Shown one piece after another: positions 1 through 8,290 of a stretch of DNA of 22,017 nt (within the stretch, counting starts at the first letter, position 1; every line of letters begins with the position of its first letter). A model generated the notes under the pieces. It made no database searches. It was given only the letters and a program-made list of their open reading frames with translations, and was not told the DNA's origin. Both the position numbers and the translations under genes were made by a program. Source of the stretch: Terana coerulea (taxonomy: Eukaryota > Basidiomycota > Agaricomycetes > Polyporales > Phanerochaetaceae); contig JAKOGH010001215.1 of assembly GCA_024811115.1 (NCBI GenBank), positions 1 through 22,017 of the forward strand, read 5' to 3'.

Positions 1-251
1 TAATGCAATATATGAAACACAGTATACATCTTTATACTTTGATAAAACTACTGGTTATATTTTACACTATTTTAATATAATGTAAATAATGGAGATTTAT
101 TTGGATTTACTTCGAATTTTATTTTGGGCGCTTATTCTGATGAAATACAAACCTGCAGCCCCAAAAGAGCTGATTCTAACTAGATCAGAATGACGAAAGT
201 CGGCCTAGTGGTTGTTGTGCAAAGTGCGAAACAGTGAATGCAGATACCCAG
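1..251 (+). repeat. Left arm of the long inverted repeat
   Basis: It pairs with the reverse complement of 623-877. Reading both arms side by side I find one substitution (at the inner end, CCCAG against CTCAG) and three small length differences: 1 nt near position 29, 4 nt near 53 and 1 nt in an A-run near 164. All the rest matches. The outer 120 bp are very AT-rich and the inner 110 bp are of mixed composition. Confidence 0.95.
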
Positions 252-622
252 TTTTTACTATATACACAGTTCTAAAACCAGCTCTTAATGTTCTAAAGTA
301 TACATAAAGCACTAATCAAGGTGCTTCATTGCTTGAATCAGAGATAAGCATAGCAAGTGTGTTACAGCAATAGATAACACCAAAAGATGCTTTAAGATAT
401 GAGTTAGCTGTAAAGTTGACTGTATGAGTATACTCTAGTCTATTCACTATAAATAACTGCAGTTAAATGCAATGAAATAATATATGTTATATATTGACAG
501 TAGTAAGCTACTAGTATTAGGCTAAATGGCAAGTATTGCTCAAAGCTCTAGCAAAGTCATTGCATGAGATGGTTGACAATACATGCTGTATCTGTTTATA
601 CATATATGTAGGCAATGAAAAT
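252..622. other. AT-rich spacer between the inverted-repeat arms
   Basis: This 371-bp stretch is rich in A and T with short words such as TATATGTTATAT and many in-frame stops in all frames. I see no gene, no tRNA and no further clear repeat in it. Confidence 0.6.
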
Positions 623-877
623 CTGAGTATCTGCATTCACTGTTTCGCACTTTGCACAACAACCACTAGGCCGACTTTCGTCATTCTGATCTAGTTAGAA
701 TCAGCTCTTTGGGGCTGCAGGTTTGTATTTCATCAGAATAAGCGCCCAAAATAAAATTCGAAGTAAATCCAAATAAATCTCCATTATTTACATTATATTA
801 AAATAGTGTAAAATATAACTTTCCAGTAGTTTTATCAAAGTATAAAGAATGTATACTGTGTTTCATATATTGCATTA
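623..877 (-). repeat. Right arm of the long inverted repeat
   Basis: This is the reverse-complement partner of 1-251 at roughly 97 % identity. The similarity stops at 623 on the inner side, where the spacer begins, and at 877 on the outer side, where the left arm meets the window edge. The high identity implies a recent origin or ongoing homogenisation. Confidence 0.95.
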
Positions 878-1039
878 GCTCTAAATGCAATTTATACAAG
901 TATATTATCAGTTTGCACTTGTATAAGCCTTGCTAGTTAATAATATTATTTATAGTTCAAAGTATATATGTTCTTTGACTTCAAATTATTATCAGCTTTA
1001 CAAGCCAGCTTTTAAATGCTTAACACTCAGTATATAAAG
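878..1039. other. AT-rich non-coding stretch
   Basis: No ORF of note. A 10-bp inverted repeat (892-901 TTATACAAGT with 917-926 ACTTGTATAA) could form a small hairpin; in DNA this AT-rich this may be chance. Confidence 0.5.
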
Positions 1040-1260
1040 TTTTACAATGCTTTACAACACTTTTACAACATTTTACAACATTGTATAATACTTTTACAAT
1101 GTTTTACAATGTTGTACAATATTTTACAATAGCTGACAGTGCTTTTACACTGTTTTACAATAGTCAATATAAGTTTTGCAAAGTTATACAAACACTAACA
1201 CTAAGCCATCAATGTTTTTACAATTTGTGCACCAAAACACCATTTTACAATTTACTATAC
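1040..1260. repeat. TTTTACAA array with 10-bp phase, decaying downstream
   Basis: Between 1040 and 1130 the word TTTTACAA (or a one-base variant such as CTTTACAA, TTGTACAA or TTGTATAA) recurs every 10 bp, at 1040, 1050, 1061, 1071, 1081, 1092, 1102, 1112 and 1122. Looser copies follow near 1143, 1153, 1206 and 1233. It is an imperfect minisatellite-like array. Apparent ORFs across it on either strand are low-complexity and are not called. Confidence 0.75.
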
Positions 1261-1477
1261 AAAGTAACACAATCACTCTACAGTAGTTACTGCAGATTGT
1301 ATTATAAAAGTAGGGTCTACTATTGGCCCATGCTGGGTAGATCATAGGTTTATGAAAGGCATGCGGCTGGCTGTATGTACACATAAACATTGCGGGCTTT
1401 AAGTTCTGTGCTCTTCCTATTTGCATTATTTTCACCTCACATGACAGACGGACATCAGGGGAAAATGACTGATATCA

Positions 1478-1666
1478 GTAGCACTATATAGCTGTGGTAG
1501 CATGAATAGCGCTGTAGACTGGTACTGGAGTATGTAGCATCTGTAGCGCCCACTAAGTCTTCAGTAGCACTCAGTAGCTGCGCACATAAGCTCAGTAACA
1601 CTCCAGTAGCAGGCTATAGGCTGTAGCATCAGTTCTTGCATATAATCTGATACTCAGTTGATGCTA
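1478..1666. repeat. Cluster of GTAGC/GCTAC words
   Basis: The pentamer GTAGC occurs at 1478, 1497, 1534, 1543, 1564, 1574, 1606 and 1623, and its complement GCTAC at 1662: nine copies in 189 bp, where chance would give less than one. Many sit in the longer context CAGTAGCA or CTGTAGC. Spacing is irregular, so this is a dispersed-word cluster and not a tandem array. A second such cluster lies at 3164-3290. Confidence 0.65.
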
Positions 1667-3163
1667 CTAGCTCATGCATTGGTATATAGATGCCACAGAA
1701 ATATATTTAAAGTGCTACATACACAGGGCAAACAGCACATAACAACTATGTCTAAAGCCCTCACGTGGGAGTTGAGAATACCACAAGCTTACCACGGAGG
1801 TCCCGAGACCTGCTCATGCACAATGAGCATTTGGAAAATCTGCTGTTATCAGAGTTCACTGAGACAAACCTGAACCACTTTCCTGAAGGGTAAGTGCTAC
1901 AGTTGTCTTCAATATGATGGTGCTTGTCTGTGATGCCGGAGTCATGGTTGATGCTGCAAACAAACCTCAGTTAGGCCACACAACTGAGAACTGGATAAGG
2001 ATGCTCACCATAAGAATCATGAGCTGCACATCTGTGTACTGCTTGCCCGCAACATTCAAGGTGTCATCGCACTGCGGCAGAAACATGCGTGAGCGTCCTG
2101 TTCAGTCAAATCTTTACTTCAATGTCTAGGCGGTGTCTGTCATGATCATCCTTACAAGCCACACTTGGAGGTCAGCCTATGAGCAACAAGTCAGCCAGCA
2201 CGTTAACAATGGGGGCTGTAGAGGAGGCGTTGCCTAGACGTACCTGATTGTCGACCATACACATGTACACCCCAATGCTCTGCTCGTCATCTCAGACTGC
2301 TGCCATCCACAATCAATAGAGCGCAAGGAATCCATGATAAAAGGACTTACGGAGAACGCAGAATACCAGACGGATGGCAAGGAGAAACATAGAAGATGGG
2401 GGTTGGGGGATAAGAGATGGAGAGGGACGTTGTGAAGGGGTTTGATGGCGCCATCACAACTTTAGGGCAGACCTGATTCAGCCTTGTGGGCCTCCGCTGG
2501 TGCTGCTCTTCGGCCGGCATGGTGGGCATGGGATTGAAATGGGCGAGGTTTGCCTGCCATTGCCGTGGTTGTCTTTGCATGTATGCCCAATTGTTAGCGC
2601 ATACTCGGACCAGTGGTGAAGGCTTGTAATTGTATCTAGAAATGATCAGCATATCGCTATAAGAGAAACCACCCTAGCCTGTGTACTAGCAGGCACAGTG
2701 GTGGATAGATGTAGGCAAAAGCAGATGCTTGAACTGAAGATGAATGCATCATGGTAGAGGCATACCTTAGTCCCAAAAGAGCCCCGTGCAGCTTGTAACC
2801 TCATAGTGCTATCTCGCAGTCCCTAACGGCAACTTGAGTGTGTTGACCCACAGCAGACAGCGGCGACAGCTTGAAAAGTCTCTGAAAGCCCGTGTTGTGC
2901 TAGTAGTCCCCGAGAATGCTTGTGGATGAGTAGCGTCTAGCGCATAGCTCCGGGTACAAATGCGAGAGGAGTGGTGTGTTGAGTGGTAGCTGGTAGGTCG
3001 TCTGTGAGATGGCGGTGGCGGAGGTCAGAGGTGGTCAGGATCAAGCGAAGCAAGCGCTGGTTTCGGTCTGACCTCCAACCTCGCACTCAACAATTGCTCA
3101 CGCTGCTACATTGCGAAGAAACCTGCGGGAAAGTGTAAGGCACTGCGCATATAGCTATTGGGT
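1667..3163. other. Gene-poor stretch with possible decayed coding fragments
   Basis: No complete gene is supported. Two short stretches look vaguely coding: around 1761-1890 (+) a frame with HNEHLENLLLSEFTE followed by GGGTAAGT, and around 1994-2092 (+) a frame with ELHICVLLARNIQG. Both are broken by stops within 25-45 codons and I do not recognise them. A 101-codon ORF at 2347-2652 (-) has no recognisable domain. Positions 3020-3029 and 3067-3076 form a 10-bp inverted repeat (GGAGGTCAGA). This could be the remains of an old transposon or simply intergenic DNA. Confidence 0.35.
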
Positions 3164-3295
3164 GTAGCTACAGATATTACGGTAGAGCTACATAGGTTTG
3201 TACGGCTGCTACCGAATGCTACTCAGCTATCCGCGGCCGCTACGGAGTGCTACCCATGCTACCGGCGCTCCGTAGCAGGCGCTTTGCTACGGAGC
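3164..3295. repeat. Second GTAGC/GCTAC cluster, ending in a perfect 10-bp hairpin
   Basis: Ten copies of GTAGC or GCTAC lie within 127 bp (at 3164, 3167, 3187, 3208, 3218, 3239, 3249, 3258, 3272 and 3286), now mainly in the GCTAC orientation. The last two form the perfect inverted repeat GCTCCGTAGC (3267-3276) and GCTACGGAGC (3286-3295) around a 9-nt loop. Confidence 0.65.
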
Positions 3296-4260
3296 AAAAC
3301 CGTGTTTCCTGATGGAACCTTGAAAGGCCTTCGCCCTGAACCATGTACCCACGCCTCCAGTTGATCAGGCACCACGGATAGGTCGTCATCAAGAACTCTT
3401 AGCGGTGTGCTTAGAACACTTTTGCGTAGCGTGGATTTCTGAACTCCAGGCCATTTGATGGATTTCAAGAATCACGCCGTATAACATCGTCCAAGTTGAA
3501 TCCGAGTGGACAACAAGCAGTACCACTATGAGCCCCGCTCAGAATCTCTTTACATGGCCCATTACGATATTTTGCATTAACGGGGATGCGGGAGACGGGG
3601 TCGCAGTACATGTCGGCTCAGGTCTTCTGGCTCATGTGGGTTAGTCAGGTACGTCTAGCACGAGTGACCGTTAGCTGATCGATGCATCATGTTCATCAGC
3701 TGTTGTTGCACGCGAAGTGGGGAGAAGAAACTTATTGACATCGCATTTATGTAGGTTTTCACCTTTTGGACTTCAATGCTGGGAAACGTACTCTTCAATG
3801 ACGTTTATTTCTATTGTTCAGCAGAGCACGCACCATCGATACACTCTAATCTGGTGTAACTCCGCCACCGTGTTCGATGCTTGCACCCCTTTCGCCGGTA
3901 AGGTTTGTTATTATGTTCAGCATGAGAAAAACTCGCACATGCCTGCCTCACGCTGTAGCAGAACGGCGTGTGTCTAATCGCGCTTTCATTGAGTAAACAT
4001 GACCCAAGATATGGGCAAGCGTACATGCGCACTGGCAGGTGTCGGGGCTGTAATGGAAGTAGCGAAGTTCCGCTCCGCGAATGCGGGCGGACGGATGGTT
4101 AGAATTATTCACAGCTCGTCCACACGACTTGAGCTGACTGGCATGGGAGCAGGGCGTGTACGATTTCACAGGCTACATGGAATCCCAGCCAGTTGCTGCA
4201 TCACTCTTAAAATCGCGAAGCCCTCGCGGGCTTTCTACGCACCCCGCTTGCCCGCTCACA
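3296..4260. other. Intergenic region upstream of the P450 gene
   Basis: Several short ORFs occur (for example 3259-3468 on the minus strand and a 38-codon frame at 3527-3643 on the plus strand), but none has a recognisable motif or splice structure. It must contain the P450 promoter; I see no clear TATA box close to 4261. An in-frame upstream ATG at 4177 is discussed under the P450. Confidence 0.4.
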
Positions 4261-6587
4261 ATGTACAGTCTGACTACCGTCGAAGGATTCTTTCTCATCT
4301 CCGCCGCTGTATACTGTTTCGTTTACACATGGCTCCGTGAGGCTCGACAACGGCGTGCCCTTCCTCCTGGTCCAAAGGGATGGCTGGTCATCGGAAACAT
4401 TTTCGACATGTCGAAGGATCACCAATGGCTTACTTATCAAGCATGGAGCCGCAAATATGGTACGCACACTCTCTTTATCCGATACCGCGCATTGACTGCA
4501 TGAAATTATACGCCATTGTGATAGAATCGGAGATTGTCCACTTTCGCATCTTCGGTGCCCATTACATTGTCTTGAATACTGCAAAAGCTGCTTATGACCT
4601 GCTCGAGAAGCGATCTGCACTGTACTCTGACAGGTAGGTGATTTTTATACTCATACCCGAGTGTTCCTTCAACTCTGATGTTTTGCCATTGAAGGCCTCA
4701 GTCAGTGATGGTCAATCAGATGTGCGCACAATTTCTTTTCTATTTTATATACAATGTCATACTAATCTACTTACAGGGCTGGTTGGAATCGAAGCCTGGC
4801 ACTCATGGAATATGGTGACTGGTGGAGAGCACAACGAAGGCTGATGCATGAATACTTTCGACCCGCTGCCGTAATACCGTATCAATCGAGGTCTGAAAAA
4901 GAAGTGAGGAAACTACTTGTGCGGCTCTCTGGCTTGAATGTTGATGCAACGAGAGACATTCGCCAGTACGTAAGGCTTGGCGAAATTTTGCGTGTTGCTT
5001 GGCTCATGCATCTCGTTCTACTTAGCATGGCAGGAAGTACAATTCTTGGCATTGCATATGGCCTTGACCCCCAGCTGCAGGACGATCCGAACCTCAAGCT
5101 TGTGGAAAAGGCGGTCGAGGAGGTCAGCGATATGGCGAATGCCGGTGCTTATCTTGGTAAGTGATCTGTTAGTGTGGTATTTGCTCCTCAGCTGATGAAT
5201 CTACACTAGTGGACTACATACCAATCCGTGCGTCTCGAAACCTTCCTCTGAATCACGCTAAGTACCGCATGATGCTTTGTCTGAATGCAGTGAGGCATCT
5301 CCCCGCATGGCTTCCGGGAGCCGGGTTCAAACGTCAGGCGGCGGAGCGTCGCCTGACGGTGGACGAGATGTTCGAGCGCCCGTTCAAGGCGGTGAAAGTC
5401 GCGCTTGTGAGTTTCTCTCTTGCCATTCTCTACCAACGGCAGCTCTTATCAGTCGCGTCTACCAGTCCGAGGGCTGTGCAACGGCCTCCCCTAGCGGCAA
5501 CTGCACTGACAAATCCGCTAGAGACCTTTCAGAGCATGGATCAGAAGGAGTACGAGTCAACGGTGATGTACGCCGTTGGTACGGCTTATGCAGGTATGCC
5601 TTGCACTGTGCCTCCTACCCCAACATGCTTACGCATTTTATGATGCGACCGTTATTTAGCGGGCGCTGATACGGTAAGGCGTAGCAAATTGGTTTCACGA
5701 CGGACGCTCACTGGTTATATCTCTAGTCTGTATCGTCCTTGTCCTCGTTTATTCTCGCAATGGTGTTGAATCCATCTATACAACGGCGTGCCCACGAAGA
5801 GTTGGATCGCATCGTTGGGCAAGATCGATTACCCGAATTTGCGGACAGACCATCGCTCCCGTTTATTACAGCAATTGGGAAGGAGGTTTTACGGTACGTC
5901 GTAATAACACCTGTCTCTGCTCACTTTCAGTCGTTTGCTTACACTCGTGCAACCAGATTCCGACCTGCCGCGCCCGCGAGTAAGTAATTCATCAATTCCC
6001 TCGCAGAAATGAGTCATGCTGAGCATTCGTAAGGCCTTCCACGCAGGGTAATCACCGCCGACTCCTACAACGGGTACCACATCCCGTCTGGATCTATTGT
6101 CATCGCGAATTTATGGTAAATCCTGATCTTCTACTTTCGTATTAGTAAACTTCAGCAATACCTCGACAGGGCTATCCTGCAAGATGAAAACCGTTATCGG
6201 GACCCCAAAGTCTTCAACCCAGACAGGTTCTTGACATCCGAGGGCACGCTTGACAAGTCTGTTCCAGATTCGGCCGAAACATTTGGATTCGGTAGAAGGA
6301 TTTGTCCGGGAAGGTACTTCGCGATGGACTCGCTGTGGTTAACTATTGCGAGCGTCCTCGCGGTGTTTAGCATCGAAAAGCCTGTGGATGAGGGCGGGAA
6401 TGTGATCGAACCATCTGGAGAGTATTCAGGTGGCTTAATCAGGTGAGCTTTCCTATCCGTTGACATGCAAGGACAGTCTCTCATCATACATACCATCGAC
6501 AGCCACCCTATTCCATTCAGAGCAGTGTTCAAACCTCGTTCAGAGGCAGCAGCACAGCTCATACGTGCTGTCTCCGTCGCTGACTGA
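4261..6587 (+). CDS. Cytochrome P450 monooxygenase, microsomal, with frame breaks
   Basis: Haem-thiolate monooxygenase, probably ER-anchored. Proposed exons: 4261-4459, 4525-4633, 4777-4965, 5026-5156, 5210-5227, 5291-5406, 5466-5593, 5660-5673, 5727-5893, 5957-5979, 6047-6115, 6170-6442 and 6503-6587, about 506 residues, normal for the class. Visible: N-terminal membrane helix (residues 6-24), proline-rich hinge LPPGPKG, helix-C WWRAQRR, I-helix AAGADT (about 297-301), ExxR as EVLR (about 353), FNPDRF and the haem loop FGFGRRICPGR with its cysteine near 434. Two frame breaks: in the C-run 5488-5491 (one base too many, or two too few) and in GGG 6046-6048 (one short). The protein seems about 8-10 residues short after SDR (intron 4634-4776 may hide a micro-exon near 4695) and about 5 short near residue 364. 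Start chosen just before the membrane helix; an in-frame ATG at 4177 would add 28 residues. It resembles the fungal P450s often labelled O-methylsterigmatocystin oxidoreductase-like (CYP5144-type); substrate unknown. Confidence 0.88.
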
Positions 6588-7060
6588 GATAGTTGACTTT
6601 AAAACACGTAGTCTCATGTGAGATATATTACTCTTCGCGCGCTGAAGTTGATCGACGATGAATGTATGAATAGGACGATGTTTTGTGCTTGCAATTGGTG
6701 CTAAAAGCTGAAGGGACATGTCACCCATTAAGCGCCACATGTGTGCATTCGAGGCTAAGTAGCACTTCGTGCCCCCGGTAGTCAGCCTCCAGCAGGCTCA
6801 CTTGGGCCAGCAGAGAAGCCATATCAAACGACCGTTCTAAACATGACCGGGGCTTCGTACGTATCGTTGCGCCATACGCCTCTCAGGACTGTCGGCGGCT
6901 GAGGCTGACCGAAATGCGGCTGGCAGTCTGGTTCGTAACGGAGTCGTATATAACATGCGCTCACATCCAACGAGTTTTTGCAGTAGTCGCACGACCATCA
7001 TCCGCATCGTAGCGACACAACTCGTCCACTCTTTTGTTCTTCATTCGCAACTTATTTGTC
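6588..7060. other. Intergenic region with P450 3' end and promoter of the next gene
   Basis: No gene. A TATATAA box lies at 6947-6953, about 110 bp upstream of the ATG at 7061, and a C/T-rich tract (7020-7050) lies just before that start, as is common in fungal promoters. Confidence 0.55.
6947..6953 (+). promoter_or_regulatory. TATA box of the small membrane-protein gene
   Basis: TATATAA stands about 110 bp before the start codon at 7061 in otherwise mixed-composition DNA. This is a usual distance for filamentous fungi, where the 5' leader follows 30-60 bp downstream of the box. Confidence 0.5.
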
Positions 7061-7498
7061 ATGCCGGCTTCAGTCAACCCTGGTAAGTCCTGACTCGACC
7101 ATCATCAGCCATCGTGGTGAAGCTGACGAGGAACACGAACAGTCGGGCTTACATTCGCCGTCATCCTCATGATTGCACTGGTCATTGGCCTGTCAGCCAC
7201 CACATACTGCACTTGGATCAAACCACACATTGTCCGCCGCCGCCTTCAGAAGAAGCTAGAATTATTCAGAAAGAACTTACCATCTCCTACGATCCCCCAG
7301 TCGCCTAACATGAAGAACGACCACCTCGACACGCCGACTGACATGTCATATGATTACGAGAAGGGTGGGACGGTCTTCATCCTGGAGGCTGACACGTCGA
7401 TGGACGACGTGCTACCTCCACCCAAGCCGGCATACTCGCGCAATACGACCGACAGGTTCTCAACCACCAGTAGGGATGGTGTGTGGTGGATGGTGTAA
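7061..7498 (+). CDS. Small single-pass membrane protein of unknown function
   Basis: Two exons, 7061-7082 and 7143-7498, split by a 60-nt GTAAGT...CAG intron, encode 125 residues. The first exon gives only MPASVNP plus one base. Exon 2 opens straight into a strongly hydrophobic segment (about residues 9-30, VGLTFAVILMIALVIGLS) followed by a basic stretch (KPHIVRRRLQKK), which by the positive-inside rule puts the C-terminal 85 residues in the cytosol. That tail is polar, acidic and rich in Ser, Thr and Pro, with no domain I recognise. The canonical intron, the upstream TATA box and the C/T-rich leader support a real gene. It follows the P450 on the same strand and is convergent with the cupin gene, 207 bp away. 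Function unknown. Confidence 0.68.
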
Positions 7499-7705
7499 TT
7501 TCTTATCGCAGCCTGTCTGTATGTAGTATTCCGTCCAATCCTCTCAGCAATTTCTGTTACACTTGCATACCACGAGTGATTGTAATCGTACCTCCCGAAC
7601 GTCTTCAAAAACGAATGAGCGGTCATCAGTGCAAGAATACATATCCTCAGCACTTGCAGCGTTGGTCGTGTGGGAGACGTAGGAACTTGATAGATACCGT
7701 AACGT

Positions 7706-8050
7706 TTACTCCCCGATGACATATGTGCATCCATTCTGCCCTATCCATACTTCGTGGACCTTGCCAGCAGGGACGTCGATCCTCGCACCAGGCCCGAAGG
7801 AGTCGTTCTTGCTGGGGTCCTCCTCGGGGTAGCAAATGGTAAAGTCACCATCCAAGATGAGGTGAGTGGTTATACTTGTATGCGAATGCGGCGTGTAGTG
7901 GGCATTTCTACACGAAATGTGCATCAATACGGACAGCCTGTGAACGCGACGTACAGTCGATGTGAGGACTCACGGGCGATCCGTCCATGTAAAAACGTGC
8001 TTAAAGCCCCAAGATTTCACTTCATTCTTCCCTCGTTTGTCGTCTAGCAT
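7706..8050 (-). CDS. Mini-cupin domain protein
   Basis: Two exons on the minus strand, 8050-7974 and 7907-7706, separated by a 66-nt GTGAGT...TAG intron, give 92 residues. Splicing joins FTWTDRP to NAHYTPHSH in frame. The protein is a single small beta-barrel of the cupin type: motif 1 is HSHTSITTH (candidate metal-binding histidines), and motif 2 is DVPAGKVHEVWIG with its histidine; it ends in CTYVIGE. Such stand-alone cupins often bind a divalent metal and may act as small isomerases, dioxygenases or sugar-binding proteins; the substrate cannot be told from the sequence. The ATG at 8050 gives a normal length for such proteins. A CTAAC just before it, followed by CTAG, leaves open an alternative upstream exon. 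It is divergent from the half-formin gene with 240 bp between start codons. Confidence 0.8.
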
Positions 8051-8290
8051 GGTTAGAATACGCTGATATATTAGATCGGTAGTCGTAGGAAGTCGTCAGT
8101 CGTGATGGTTGTTTCATTCCAACATGTAAGCGCACATACATACACCACACCATCTCCTGCGCCAACAAGCGCTGTCGCGATCTGTCGCGGTGCGGAAAGT
8201 TGGACTTGCTCTTGATCATCTTGCTCACGAACTACAACCTCGACCACTACTCTCTTTATATCACCTCTCGAACACGCAGCTGGCTGCAAG
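8051..8290. promoter_or_regulatory. Divergent promoter between the cupin and half-formin genes
   Basis: A 240-bp gap separates the two start codons. CTTTATATC at 8254-8262 could serve as a weak TATA element for the plus-strand gene. The long minus-strand ORF overlapping this gap has no cupin or other recognisable sequence and is taken as chance. Confidence 0.45.

Larger units (their letters stand above)
1..877. mobile_element. Candidate foldback/MITE-like element with long terminal inverted repeats
   Basis: Two arms of about 250 bp (1-251 and 623-877) are inverted copies of each other around a 371-bp AT-rich spacer. No transposase or other convincing ORF lies inside, so if mobile it would be non-autonomous. 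The outer end of the right arm finishes in TTGCATTA and the window starts with the matching TAATGCAA, so both arms end in TA, which would fit a TA-target (Tc1/mariner-like) MITE. Because the left arm coincides with the window edge, the true left end, any target-site duplication and the full length cannot be seen. It could instead be the inner part of a larger palindrome or simply an inverted segmental repeat. Confidence 0.45.

Noticed and set aside
1040..1130. CRISPR-like array
   Set aside because: The repeat unit is only 8 bp, imperfect and with 2-3 bp between copies, in a eukaryotic genome; there are no spacers and no cas genes.
2347..2652. 101-codon minus-strand ORF
   Set aside because: No recognisable domain, no splice structure and ordinary composition. 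It is kept only as part of the gene-poor stretch.
3259..3468. 69-codon minus-strand ORF overlapping the GCTAC cluster
   Set aside because: It runs into the repeat cluster and has no recognisable motif; nothing supports it as a gene.
5407..5465. Reading the P450 through the intron to avoid the frame break
   Set aside because: Retaining this stretch keeps the frame open but inserts 19 residues not expected in the family and ignores a good GTGAGT donor and CAG acceptor. The spliced version gives the expected EGCATAS segment and needs only a C-run correction.
4261..8050. P450, small membrane protein and cupin as a metabolite gene cluster
   Set aside because: No backbone enzyme (polyketide synthase, peptide synthetase, terpene synthase), transporter or transcription factor lies in the window, and the genes differ in strand and type.
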